DNA of 64,000 bases. Source: Roseibium aquae. GTDB lineage: Bacteria; Pseudomonadota; Alphaproteobacteria; Rhizobiales; Stappiaceae. The notes below the pieces were generated by a model that ran no database searches, was not told where the DNA came from, and was given only the letters and a program-made list of their open reading frames with translations. The stretch is taken from the NCBI RefSeq assembly GCF_008711285.1, contig NZ_VXDC01000005.1, positions 186,001 through 250,000 on the forward strand, read 5' to 3'. Numbering within the stretch: the stretch's first letter is position 1; every line of letters begins with the position of its first letter. Made by a program: the position numbers and the translations under genes. Below are positions 54,008-61,979 of this stretch, one piece after another.

Positions 54008-55567
54008 TCAGGCGTTTTGTTTCTTTGACCAACCGCCAATCAGGCGGTCGAAAGCGGTGTTCAGGTAGAGGCCGTTGGCGATATGCACACGCAAAGCGGC
54101 GGCAGTGGGATGAGACGACCAGAGCGGAAGCAGGGCTTGGGCCAGGGCGACCCCTCCGAAGCTGACGACGGCCAGGATGATGACAGCCCATTCGAGATTG
54201 TCCGGTGCCGGAGGCGGTGGAACCGTGCCTTGCATGACGAAGGTTGCGCCGGTTTGGAGCGCGAAGTAGCTCACGGACGCGGCCAGGGAATAGATCAGCG
54301 TTCTCAGCGTCAGGTCTTTCGGCGCGGCATCGGCCAGACCCTGGGCAATCAGGTAGGCGACACCGAAGATCAGGATCGCGCCCAGGGCGATGGCCTGAGG
54401 AGACTTGCCTGCAAAACCGAAGGCAAAACCGATCGCCAAAAAGATACCGATCGCCAGGGCGAAGGCCTTGCCGACCGCGGCGGCATTGGGAATGGCGACA
54501 GGTCCGGGCTTTTTCGCCTCTGTCACCGCATTCACCGCCGTTCCCGACGAGAGGAAGGCATGAGCCTTGTAGAGCGAGTGTGCCACGATGTGCAGCAGGG
54601 CAAAGGGAAACAGCGCCAGACCGCATTGCAGGATCATGAAGCCCATCTGGGCAATGGTGGACCAGGCGAGCGAGGTTTTGACCGCGCTTTGTGTGAGCAT
54701 GATGAGCCCGCCGAACAGGGCGCTCAGACCGCCGACCAGAGCCAATGCGGCCAGGATCCCAGGCGCCTGGATCATGACATCGGCAAACCGGATAATCAGG
54801 AAACCACCGGCATTGATCAATCCCGCATGAAGCAGAGCCGAGACCGGCGTCGGAGCCTCCATGACCTCCGTCAGCCAACCGTGCAGCGGGAGTTGCGCGG
54901 ATTTCAGGATTGCCGCCAATGCCAGGAAACCTGTGGCGAACAAAGCTTCCGCGGGAACCGAACCCGAACGGGCGGCATCCAGGATCGTCGCGATGTTCTG
55001 GGTGCCGTAGCCGATCGCAAGCAGGATCGCGGCGACAATCAGCGATGCATCCGCCGCGCGGGACACGAGGGTCTTTTTCCGCGCCGCCCGTTGGGCGCCC
55101 GGCCGCTCGGGATAGAACAGCAAAAGCCTGTGCAGAAACGCGCCCGCGAGCATCCAGCCGGCGATCAGCTGAAACAGAGTTCCGGCGGTGACCAGAAAGA
55201 GAACGGAGGCAAGGGCCCCGGACATCAGGCCCATGAAGGCACCTTGCCGTTCCTCGCCGTCCAGATACGTGGCTGAGTAGCGCAAGACCACCCAACCCAC
55301 GAACGAGACCAGAACCAGCATGGTCACGCTGAGGGCGTCGAGTTTGACCTGAAAACCGGTTCCGAATACGCCGAGCAAAACACTTTGGCCCGGACCGGAG
55401 GTGAACAGCAGGATGGCGCACAAAATGGAGATGCCCAAAGCGGCCAGGGCCGCAATCTCGCCGATCCGCATGGACTGGGTGGTGAGCCGTCCCGGTTGGC
55501 GGGAATACAGAAGAGCCGCGGTTAGAAAACTCAGGGGGGCAAGCAGCGGGAACAGGTTGAGTAACAT
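54008..55567 (-). CDS. dabB: DabB, proton-conducting NuoL/ND5-like subunit
   Basis: A 519-residue membrane protein with about 13-14 helices, of the Mrp/NADH dehydrogenase subunit 5 superfamily. Landmarks are YSATYLDGEERQGAFMGLMS, the LPLHGWLTEVMEAPTPVSALLHAG proton-channel helix (quoted in part) and SLAWSTIAQMGFM. Next to dabA it is the cation-coupling subunit of the DAB pump rather than part of complex I, since no nuo genes are present. GAGGA lies before the ATG. It heads the operon. Confidence 0.9.
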   Translation of the reverse strand: MLLNLFPLLAPLSFLTAALLYSRQPGRLTTQSMRIGEIAALAALGISILCAILLFTSGPGQSVLLGVFGTGFQVKLDALSVTMLVLVSFVGWVVLRYSATYLDGEERQGAFMGLMSGALASVLFLVTAGTLFQLIAGWMLAGAFLHRLLLFYPERPGAQRAARKKTLVSRAADASLIVAAILLAIGYGTQNIATILDAARSGSVPAEALFATGFLALAAILKSAQLPLHGWLTEVMEAPTPVSALLHAGLINAGGFLIIRFADVMIQAPGILAALALVGGLSALFGGLIMLTQSAVKTSLAWSTIAQMGFMILQCGLALFPFALLHIVAHSLYKAHAFLSSGTAVNAVTEAKKPGPVAIPNAAAVGKAFALAIGIFLAIGFAFGFAGKSPQAIALGAILIFGVAYLIAQGLADAAPKDLTLRTLIYSLAASVSYFALQTGATFVMQGTVPPPPAPDNLEWAVIILAVVSFGGVALAQALLPLWSSHPTAAALRVHIANGLYLNTAFDRLIGGWSKKQNA

Positions 55568-55642
55568 GCGTTGGTCCTCGGAATGTGTCGTGAGGACGCA
55601 ATTACCCTGATGAGAATGTTTTAAAAAATAGATTGTTTATCA

Positions 55643-55671
55643 CATATCGTTCTATTAATAAGAACGATATG
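55643..55671. promoter_or_regulatory. 29-bp palindrome covering the start codon of the dab-linked LysR gene
   Basis: Perfect 11-bp arms CATATCGTTCT (55643-55653) and AGAACGATATG (55661-55671) with a 7-bp AT spacer. The ATG of the LysR gene is the last three bases of the right arm. The site contains the T-N11-A type symmetry used by LysR proteins and lies 76 bp before dabB, so one site could repress the regulator and activate dabBA. Confidence 0.75.
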
Positions 55672-56532
55672 GCGGATCTCAATTTCAAGCACCTGCGTTA
55701 TTTTCAAATTGTCGCCCATGAAGGCCATCTGACACGGGCTGCGGAGCGGCTGAATGTTTCCCAATCCGCGTTGTCCTCACAGATCCGTCTGCTGGAGGAC
55801 CGCCTCGGGCAGACCCTGTTTGAGCGGCGTGGCCGGGCCCTTCATCTGACGGAAGCCGGGCGTATCGCCCTGGCCCATGCAGACCGGATCTTCTCGGCTG
55901 GCGATGAATTGCTCGCGACACTCAAGCAGACGGGGCGGGCGCGTCAGGCTTTGCGCATCGGAGCGCTCTCGACCCTGTCGCGAAACTTCCAGCTGGGCTT
56001 TTTGAGGCCGGTTCTGGGCCGGGTGGATGTCGAAGTTGTGTTGCGGTCCGGAAGCGCGGCGGAGCTCTATTCGGCGCTCGAAGCCTTGCAACTGGATCTT
56101 GTGCTGACGAACACGCCGCCGGAAGCGGACGCGTTAACCCCCTTCGTTGTCCACGCCCTCGACCAGCAGCCCGTCAGTCTAATTGGTGTTCCGGCGTTAT
56201 TGCAGGAACAGAAGGGCATCGAGGATTATCTGGCCGTTGGTCCGCTCATTCTGCCGACCCGGGCAAGCGGGGTTCGTGTTGGTTTTGACTCGCTAATCGC
56301 CCGCATGGATCTCACGCCCTCCATTGCGGCCGAAGTGGATGACATGGCGATGATGCGTCTTTTGGTGCGCGAGGGCAGTGGCCTGGGCGTTCTGCCTCCG
56401 ATTGTGGTGCAGGATGAACTCGAAACGGGGGCGCTTGTCGAGGCAGGCATACTTCCTGGCCTCGTCGAACGGTTTTACGGCGTCAGCATTACCCGCCAGT
56501 ATCCCAATCCCCTTCTTGCGGAACTCCTTTGA
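55669..56532 (+). CDS. LysR-family regulator, probable regulator of dabBA
   Basis: A 287-residue regulator. The helix-turn-helix is in residues 4-62 (FKHLRYFQIVAHEGHLTRAA, then LNVSQSALSSQIRLLEDRLG) and the effector domain starts near residue 90 (ALRIGALSTLSRNF). The divergent layout with dabB over a 101-bp gap with a palindrome is classic for CbbR/CcmR-like control, so I infer it senses carbon status. The ATG at 55669 is chosen; a TTG 12 codons upstream lies inside the palindrome region. Confidence 0.88.
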   Translation: MADLNFKHLRYFQIVAHEGHLTRAAERLNVSQSALSSQIRLLEDRLGQTLFERRGRALHLTEAGRIALAHADRIFSAGDELLATLKQTGRARQALRIGALSTLSRNFQLGFLRPVLGRVDVEVVLRSGSAAELYSALEALQLDLVLTNTPPEADALTPFVVHALDQQPVSLIGVPALLQEQKGIEDYLAVGPLILPTRASGVRVGFDSLIARMDLTPSIAAEVDDMAMMRLLVREGSGLGVLPPIVVQDELETGALVEAGILPGLVERFYGVSITRQYPNPLLAELL

Positions 56533-56551
56533 ACCTTGCGAAATCATATAC

Positions 56552-56568
56552 TTAAGAATGGTTCTAAA
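56552..56568 (+). promoter_or_regulatory. Irr-type iron control element upstream of the iron-binding protein gene
   Basis: TTAAGAA-TGG-TTCTAAA differs from a perfect inverted repeat, and from the ICE/Irr-box consensus TTTAGAAnnnTTCTAAA, at one base. It lies 104 bp upstream of the ferric-iron binding-protein gene, in a 139-bp intergenic gap. Confidence 0.65.
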
Positions 56569-56671
56569 GTTGAGGCAAATAGTCCGATTTTTCTTGACCC
56601 ATGGGGTGGATCGGATACTTGAGTGTGCGGGTCATAAATGATCCGCCATAAATTCATCAAGGGAGACACCC

Positions 56672-57703
56672 ATGCCGACCTTTTGCTCTACCATCGCGCG
56701 CGCCGGCCTGGCCGGTGCTATGCTGCTCGCAGCGTCTCCACTGGCGCTGGCTGCCGGTGAACTTAACCTCTACTCCTCGCGCCACTACGACACGGACGAC
56801 CGGCTTTATTCCGAGTTCGAGGATGCGACGGGGATCACGATCAACCGGATCGAAGGCAATGCCGACGAATTGATCGCTCGCATGGAAGCCGAAGGTGCGA
56901 ACAGCCCGGCCGACATCTTCCTGACCGTCGATACCGTCCGTCTCACCCGTGCCAAGGACCTCGGCCTGCTTCAGCCGGTGGAGAGCGACGTTCTGGAAGC
57001 CGCGATCCCGGCGTATCTTCAAGATGATAACAATCAGTGGTTCGGCTTTTCCCAGCGGTCCCGCATCCTGTTCTATGACAAGAACGACGTTGAGAACCCG
57101 CCGCTGACCTATCAGGATCTGGCGAAGCCGGAATATGCCGGCAAGGTCTGCATCCGCTCGTCCACCAACGTTTACACCCAGAACATCGTGGCTGCTCTGA
57201 TCGCCCATTTGGGACAGGACGCGGTCCAGGACTGGGCAACAGCCGTGGTTGGCAACTTTGCGCGTGACCCGCAAGGCGGGGATACCGATCAGCTCCGCGG
57301 CATCGTGTCGGGTGAGTGCGATATCGCCATGTCGAACACCTACTATTTCGCCCGCGCGATCCGCAAGCCGGTGGATGGGCTGTCCGACAGCCTCGACATG
57401 ATCGGCTGGGTCTTCCCGAACCAGAACGACATCGGCGCGCACATGAACATCTCCGGTGGCGGTGTCGCAGCGAATGCGCCGAACAAGGAGAACGCGATCA
57501 AGTTCCTCGAGTATCTGGCATCCGAGCAAGCCCAGCAGTACTTCTCTGCCGGCAACGACGAATATCCCGCCGTGCCGGGCGTTGGTCTTGCCCCGTCCGT
57601 CGCCCAGCTTGGCATTTTCCGCCCTGATGTCATCGATCTGGCGGACATCGCCGACAACATCGGTGCTGCGCAGACCGTTCTGAACGAGGCTGGCTGGAAG
57701 TAA
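56672..57703 (+). CDS. fbpA: Ferric iron ABC transporter, periplasmic binding protein (FbpA/FutA-like)
   Basis: A 343-residue binding protein, signal peptide residues 1-27 (ending LALA), mature chain AGELNLYSSRHYDTDD. Iron-binding tyrosines are in LYSSRHY and NTYYFARA; other landmarks are IFLTVDTVRL, SQRSRILFYDK and NQNDIGAHMNISGGG. AGGGAGAC precedes the ATG. It lies behind an Irr-like box and before a strong terminator, so it is a single-gene unit, with the permease on the other strand. Confidence 0.92.
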   Translation: MPTFCSTIARAGLAGAMLLAASPLALAAGELNLYSSRHYDTDDRLYSEFEDATGITINRIEGNADELIARMEAEGANSPADIFLTVDTVRLTRAKDLGLLQPVESDVLEAAIPAYLQDDNNQWFGFSQRSRILFYDKNDVENPPLTYQDLAKPEYAGKVCIRSSTNVYTQNIVAALIAHLGQDAVQDWATAVVGNFARDPQGGDTDQLRGIVSGECDIAMSNTYYFARAIRKPVDGLSDSLDMIGWVFPNQNDIGAHMNISGGGVAANAPNKENAIKFLEYLASEQAQQYFSAGNDEYPAVPGVGLAPSVAQLGIFRPDVIDLADIADNIGAAQTVLNEAGWK

Positions 57704-57739
57704 ATTCCTGGCGGATCCCATCCGCACCGAGCTGAAAGA

Positions 57740-57771
57740 CCCTCCCGCCTCGCCGGCGGGAGGGTTTTTTG
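57740..57771 (+). terminator. Terminator of fbpA, possibly bidirectional
   Basis: Perfect 10-bp stem CCCTCCCGCC/GGCGGGAGGG with a 5-nt loop and TTTTTT after it, 37 bp past the stop codon and between convergent iron-transport genes. Confidence 0.92.
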
Positions 57772-57878
57772 TTTGCCGGGACGAACAGATCGGCCAGTGT
57801 TGACGAGGTTCCGATTGAACACCCAAAGCCGCTTCAATCGGTATCCCGGAAGCTCTCAAAGTAACGGGTCCGATGGAT

Positions 57879-59459
57879 TTATGGAGCTGAACGGGGCGGG
57901 GCGGGCTTTTTCGCCAGGGTCCTGCAAAGCAGGATCACCGGGATCAACCCAACCGCAACGATCACCAGCGACGGGACGGCCGCCCCCCCTAGCCGCTCAT
58001 CCGACGCCAGTCGATGCGCTTGAACAGCCAGCGTGTCGAAGTTGAACGGGCGCATGATCAGCGTTGCGGGAAGTTCCTTCATGACATCCACAAAGACGAT
58101 CAACAGCGCGGTCAGCACCGAGGGCATGAGCATCGGCACATGAACGCGGCGCAACATGCTGGCGGGAGAAGCGCCCAGTGTCCTGGAAACGGCGTCCATG
58201 TTCGGATTGACGGTTGCAAGGCCGCCATCATACGTATTCAACGCCGCGGCCATGAAGCGCACCACATACGCCATGGTGAGGACGGTTATGGTTCCGGTAA
58301 AAATCAGGCCGGTATCGATGCCGAACCAGGATTCGGACAAGGCGTCGATCCAGTTGTCGAGCGCGGCGAACGGCACGAGCAGGCCGACCGCAATGACGCC
58401 GCCCGGCACAGCATAACCGATGCGGGCGATATATGTCGTTGCGGAAGACGTCGGGCCCGGAGACAGTCTGCGGTGGAATGCGATGACAATCGCGGCGGCG
58501 ACCGTGACCAGGGATGCGACACCGGCCAGCATGATCGAGTTCTGAATGAAGCCGATGTACCGGCGCGACAGCAGGTTTTGTTCGGACCCGAGGGCCATTT
58601 CGAACAGCACGATGAGCGGCAGCAGGAAGCCGAAAAGGACCGGAAAACCGCAAAAGGCAAACGCACCCCATTTTGCCCATCCACGCAGGGTCACCGGCTC
58701 GATACGCTCGAACTTTTTCCCGGCTCCGTGGCTGCGGGCAGCGCCCCGCTGCATGCGCTCCAGAATGGCCAGGAACAAGGCGAACATCAGCAGGCACAAG
58801 GCCAGTTGTGCGGCGGCGCCCCGGTCCGCCAGGCCAAACCAGCTGGTGTAAATCCCCGTGGCGAAGGTCTGTATTCCGAAGTAACTCACGGTTCCGAAGT
58901 CCGCGATGGTTTCCATGACGGCGAGCAGCACGCCGCCGGCAATCGCGGGCCGGGCCATGGGAAGCGATACCCTCCAGAACGCTCCCCACCGGCTTTGCCC
59001 CATGGACCGGGCGGCCAAATGAGCCGTCGCCGATTCTTGCAGGAATGCGGCGCGCGCCAGCAGATAGACATATGGGTAGAGCACCAGGGTCAGCATCAGC
59101 GCCGCCCCCTCGATGCTGCGGATTTCCGGAAACCAGTAGTCCCGGGGTCCCCAACCGGTGAAGTCCCTTAAAAAGGTTTGAACGGCTCCCGGATGATCCA
59201 GGAAGTCGGTGTAGGCATAGCCCATCACATAAGCGGGAAAAGCAAATGGCAAGGCGAGCGTGATCTCGAAGACGCGAACGCCCGGAAAGCGGGCGGTCGT
59301 GACCAGCCATGCCGCGCCCGTTCCGATGATAGCCGTGCCGATCGCCACCAGGATCATCAGGGCGAACGTCGTCAGAGTGTAGCGCAACAACACGGTGTCG
59401 GCCAACTGCACCACCGTGTCCGTTGACCCAAGCAGCGCCGCAACGAGCACGGCAATCAT
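57879..59459 (-). CDS. fbpB: Ferric iron ABC transporter permease (FbpB-like, fused two-domain)
   Basis: A permease of at least 526 residues made of two six-helix halves with EAA loops (TAHLAARSMGQSRWGAFWRV near residue 150 and VSRTLGASPASMLRRVHVPM near 430), as in FbpB/SfuB. The first Met (59459) lies inside the first hydrophobic helix. In-frame codons upstream to about 59579 still read like a permease N-terminus (RTLSFSERLLRTGAIGAAGL), but contain no ATG, GTG or TTG. Either a CTG at 59579 is used or a frameshift separates it from an upstream ATG. No FbpC ATPase gene is in the window. Confidence 0.85.
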   Translation of the reverse strand: MIAVLVAALLGSTDTVVQLADTVLLRYTLTTFALMILVAIGTAIIGTGAAWLVTTARFPGVRVFEITLALPFAFPAYVMGYAYTDFLDHPGAVQTFLRDFTGWGPRDYWFPEIRSIEGAALMLTLVLYPYVYLLARAAFLQESATAHLAARSMGQSRWGAFWRVSLPMARPAIAGGVLLAVMETIADFGTVSYFGIQTFATGIYTSWFGLADRGAAAQLALCLLMFALFLAILERMQRGAARSHGAGKKFERIEPVTLRGWAKWGAFAFCGFPVLFGFLLPLIVLFEMALGSEQNLLSRRYIGFIQNSIMLAGVASLVTVAAAIVIAFHRRLSPGPTSSATTYIARIGYAVPGGVIAVGLLVPFAALDNWIDALSESWFGIDTGLIFTGTITVLTMAYVVRFMAAALNTYDGGLATVNPNMDAVSRTLGASPASMLRRVHVPMLMPSVLTALLIVFVDVMKELPATLIMRPFNFDTLAVQAHRLASDERLGGAAVPSLVIVAVGLIPVILLCRTLAKKPAPPRSAP

Positions 59460-59579
59460 CGGAAGAAGGCAAAGGCCGGCTGCGCCGATGGCTCCTGTTC
59501 TCAGCAGACGTTCGGAAAAGGAGAGGGTCCGGCTGTACGGTTTCGGTTGAGATGCCGGATGGGATTCGACAGCGGTCAG

Positions 59580-59979
59580 AAGGAGGTCCCCCGAAAAATC
59601 TGGTTTGTTCCCAACCTCATCTGCAAGGCCGCCGGCTATGGTTTGGGCCGTCCTGGCCGTCCGTATGCACTTTGATCGAAAACAGGCGTCTAAGGTTCAG
59701 GTTTCGGATGTTCTTGGCAAACTGCAGCCCGTGCGTCAAGCGCGGCGCTGCCCCATGGATGGAAAGGCAAGCCGACAAGGCGGTTTCCGGCCCATCGCGG
59801 ACGGTAAGAAAACAAGATTACCTTCGGTGAATACCCCCAGACGGCATCATACGTGGTTCAGCCTAGTTTGATTTAAGTCACAGCTGATCACGGCCTTTGA
59901 GATAGGTTGACATACGTTGACGAGGCGCAAGCAAGGCGCCATCCGCCTGTCAGGCCAGGGACGTTGGGTTGATACCGTG
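59580..59979. other. Intergenic region between iron permease and HTH gene
   Basis: About 400 bp without a convincing gene. The only structure I see is TTGACA (59907-59912) within a tandem GTTGAC-ATAC-GTTGAC, a possible -35 region or direct-repeat operator for the downstream gene, and a TTGATTTAAGTCAC stretch near 59867 that is half-similar to an FNR-type box. Confidence 0.5.
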
Positions 59980-60180
59980 ATGTTGAGCAAACCGTTTCTC
60001 ACGACACATGAGATTGCCGAACTCTTGAAGGTGGGCGAGCCGACTGTGCGCACCTGGATCCACAACGAGGATCTTCGGGCGGTGAAGCTTGGCAGGGAGT
60101 TTCGGGTCTCGGTCAAGGATCTGGAGGCCTTCGTCGAGGAGCGCGCGACGCGCGCACCAAGTTGGCGGTCCCCAGCCTGA
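59980..60180 (+). CDS. Small excisionase/BldC-type HTH DNA-binding protein
   Basis: A 66-residue winged-helix protein of the MerR/excisionase group: LTTHEIAELLKVGEPTVRTW as the helix-turn-helix, then the wing VKLGREFRVS and a final helix DLEAFVEE. There is no recombinase nearby, so it is more likely a local regulator. The start ATG at 59980 matches the domain boundary; 21 extra in-frame residues upstream look non-coding. It precedes the CPA2-Usp pair by 66 bp. Confidence 0.75.
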   Translation: MLSKPFLTTHEIAELLKVGEPTVRTWIHNEDLRAVKLGREFRVSVKDLEAFVEERATRAPSWRSPA

Positions 60181-60246
60181 CCAAAATCCTGATCTTCAAA
60201 CAATTTCCGGCAACTGTCTGGTTGAGTTGCGCAACAGAGGTATGCC

Positions 60247-61968
60247 ATGGGTGCGGCAATCGAAGGTTACATTTTCTACGAGATCGCGGCTCTGCTGGTC
60301 TTGTCCGCCGGTCTGGGTTTTGTGGGACTTCTCCTGCGTCAACCGCTGATCGTGAGCTTCATCGCGGTGGGGATCGTGGCCGGTCCCTCCGTGCTCGATA
60401 TCGTTCATTCCGACAAGCAAATCGACCTGCTCGCCGAACTCGGGATTGCGGTTCTTCTGTTTCTGGTCGGTCTCAAGCTTGACTTCAAGCTGGTGCGCTC
60501 GCTCGGCCCGGTGGCTTTGGTAACCGGGCTTGGACAAGTGATCTTCACCACGGTGTTCGGCTTTTTGATCGCCATTGCGCTCGGCCTTGCGCCACTCCCA
60601 GCCTTCTATGTGGCCGTCGCGCTTACTTTTTCCTCGACGATCATCATCGTGAAGCTGTTGTCGGACAAGCGGGAAATAGATTCTCTCCACGGCCGCATTG
60701 CGCTCGGCTTTCTGATCGTTCAGGACGTGGTGGTTGTGGTCGCCATGATCGTTCTGTCCGCGATCGGGGTCGGCGGCTCAGGCGATACGGCCCTGACGGA
60801 TGTTTTGAAGGTTTTGGGCTATGGCCTGGCCATGTTGGTGGCCGTTGCGGTATTTACCCGGTATGTCGCGACCCCGCTTGTCACCCGGTTGTCCCGTGCC
60901 CCGGAACTCCTGGTATCCTTTGCCATCGGCTGGGCCGCGCTTCTGGCTGCGCTGGGACATTACCTTGGCTTCGGCAAGGAATTGGGTGGCCTGTTGGCGG
61001 GTGTCTCCCTTGCCTCGACGCCCTTCCGCGAAGCGATCTCCGCGCGCTTGTCCTCGCTGCGCGATTTCTTGCTTCTCTTCTTCTTTATCGCCTTGGGTGC
61101 GTCTCTGGACATGTCGGTTCTCGGCGAGAGTGTGGGTCCGGCGCTCGTCCTTTCCCTCTTCGTTCTGATCGGCAATCCGCTGATCGTCCTTTTGATCATG
61201 AGTGCCATGGGGTACCGCAAGCGCACCGGCTTCCTCGCGGGTCTGACAGTGGCCCAGATCAGCGAGTTTTCTCTCATTTTCATGGCGATGGGCGTCGCGA
61301 TCGGGCACGTCCCGGAGACTTCTCTCGGGCTGGTCACCCTGGTTGGATTGGTGACCATCGCGGCGTCGACCTACATGATCACCTACTCCCACAGCCTGTA
61401 CGATTGGATGGAGCCTGCCTTGCGCATCTTCGAGCGCAAGAACGCCGGTTCGGCGGAAGCCGCCGGAGGGATGCCGGTCGCCAAAACCTGCGACGTGGTG
61501 CTGTTCGGATTTGGCCGGTATGGCCTCGGTATCGGAGCTGCCTTGCGGGACGGCGGTCTGAAGGTTCTGGGTGTGGATTTCAGTCCGGACGCGGTTCGCA
61601 ACGCGCGAGAGCACGGGTTCGACGTGGTCTTTGGAGACGCGACCGACCCGGAGTTTCTTGCGCATTTGCCCCTCCAATCGGCGTCATGGCTCGTCATGGC
61701 TGTTCCCGAGCATGAGACCGGTCTCACTCATGACGATGCCCGGCATGCCTTGCTGCGCACTGTCCGTGACCTCGGTTACGAAGGCAAAGTCGCCGTTGCG
61801 GCTCATCGGGAGTCCACTGCGGAGAGCCTCATTCAGGCCAAGGCCGATCTGGTGCTCATGCCGTTTCGTGATGCCTCTGATGCCGCGGCGCGGCTGATAT
61901 TGAGTGGCGGCCCGCCCCCCGGCCCGGCCGTGAAGGATCCCCATGGGCAGAAGGAACTGAGCGCTTGA
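60247..61968 (+). CDS. Monovalent cation:proton antiporter-2 (CPA2) with TrkA-N domain
   Basis: A 573-residue inner-membrane protein. The first 390 residues hold 12-13 helices with AELGIAVLLFLVGLKLDF, TFSSTIIIVKLLSDK, LGFLIVQDVVVVVAM and the ASTPFREAI region, as in KefB/KefC-like and YbaL-like exchangers. A cytosolic nucleotide-binding domain follows (about 415-560, VVLFGFGRYGLGIGAAL). Probably a K+ or Na+/H+ antiporter gated by nucleotide. Its stop overlaps the possible TTG start of the Usp gene. Confidence 0.92.
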   Translation: MGAAIEGYIFYEIAALLVLSAGLGFVGLLLRQPLIVSFIAVGIVAGPSVLDIVHSDKQIDLLAELGIAVLLFLVGLKLDFKLVRSLGPVALVTGLGQVIFTTVFGFLIAIALGLAPLPAFYVAVALTFSSTIIIVKLLSDKREIDSLHGRIALGFLIVQDVVVVVAMIVLSAIGVGGSGDTALTDVLKVLGYGLAMLVAVAVFTRYVATPLVTRLSRAPELLVSFAIGWAALLAALGHYLGFGKELGGLLAGVSLASTPFREAISARLSSLRDFLLLFFFIALGASLDMSVLGESVGPALVLSLFVLIGNPLIVLLIMSAMGYRKRTGFLAGLTVAQISEFSLIFMAMGVAIGHVPETSLGLVTLVGLVTIAASTYMITYSHSLYDWMEPALRIFERKNAGSAEAAGGMPVAKTCDVVLFGFGRYGLGIGAALRDGGLKVLGVDFSPDAVRNAREHGFDVVFGDATDPEFLAHLPLQSASWLVMAVPEHETGLTHDDARHALLRTVRDLGYEGKVAVAAHRESTAESLIQAKADLVLMPFRDASDAAARLILSGGPPPGPAVKDPHGQKELSA

Positions 61969-61979
61969 CCGGCGATGCC

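Noticed and set aside
54008-55567. NADH dehydrogenase (complex I) subunit L
   Set aside because: No other nuo genes are present and the gene sits directly before dabA, the known partner of this type of ND5-like protein.
53994-55601. A 535-codon minus-strand frame over dabB
   Set aside because: Same region read in another frame; rich in Arg, Gly and Cys with no family match, whereas the 54008-55567 frame is a textbook ND5-like membrane protein.
59980-60180. Excisionase-like HTH as a sign of a prophage or integrative element
   Set aside because: No integrase, phage or conjugation gene is near; such small HTH proteins also serve as local regulators.
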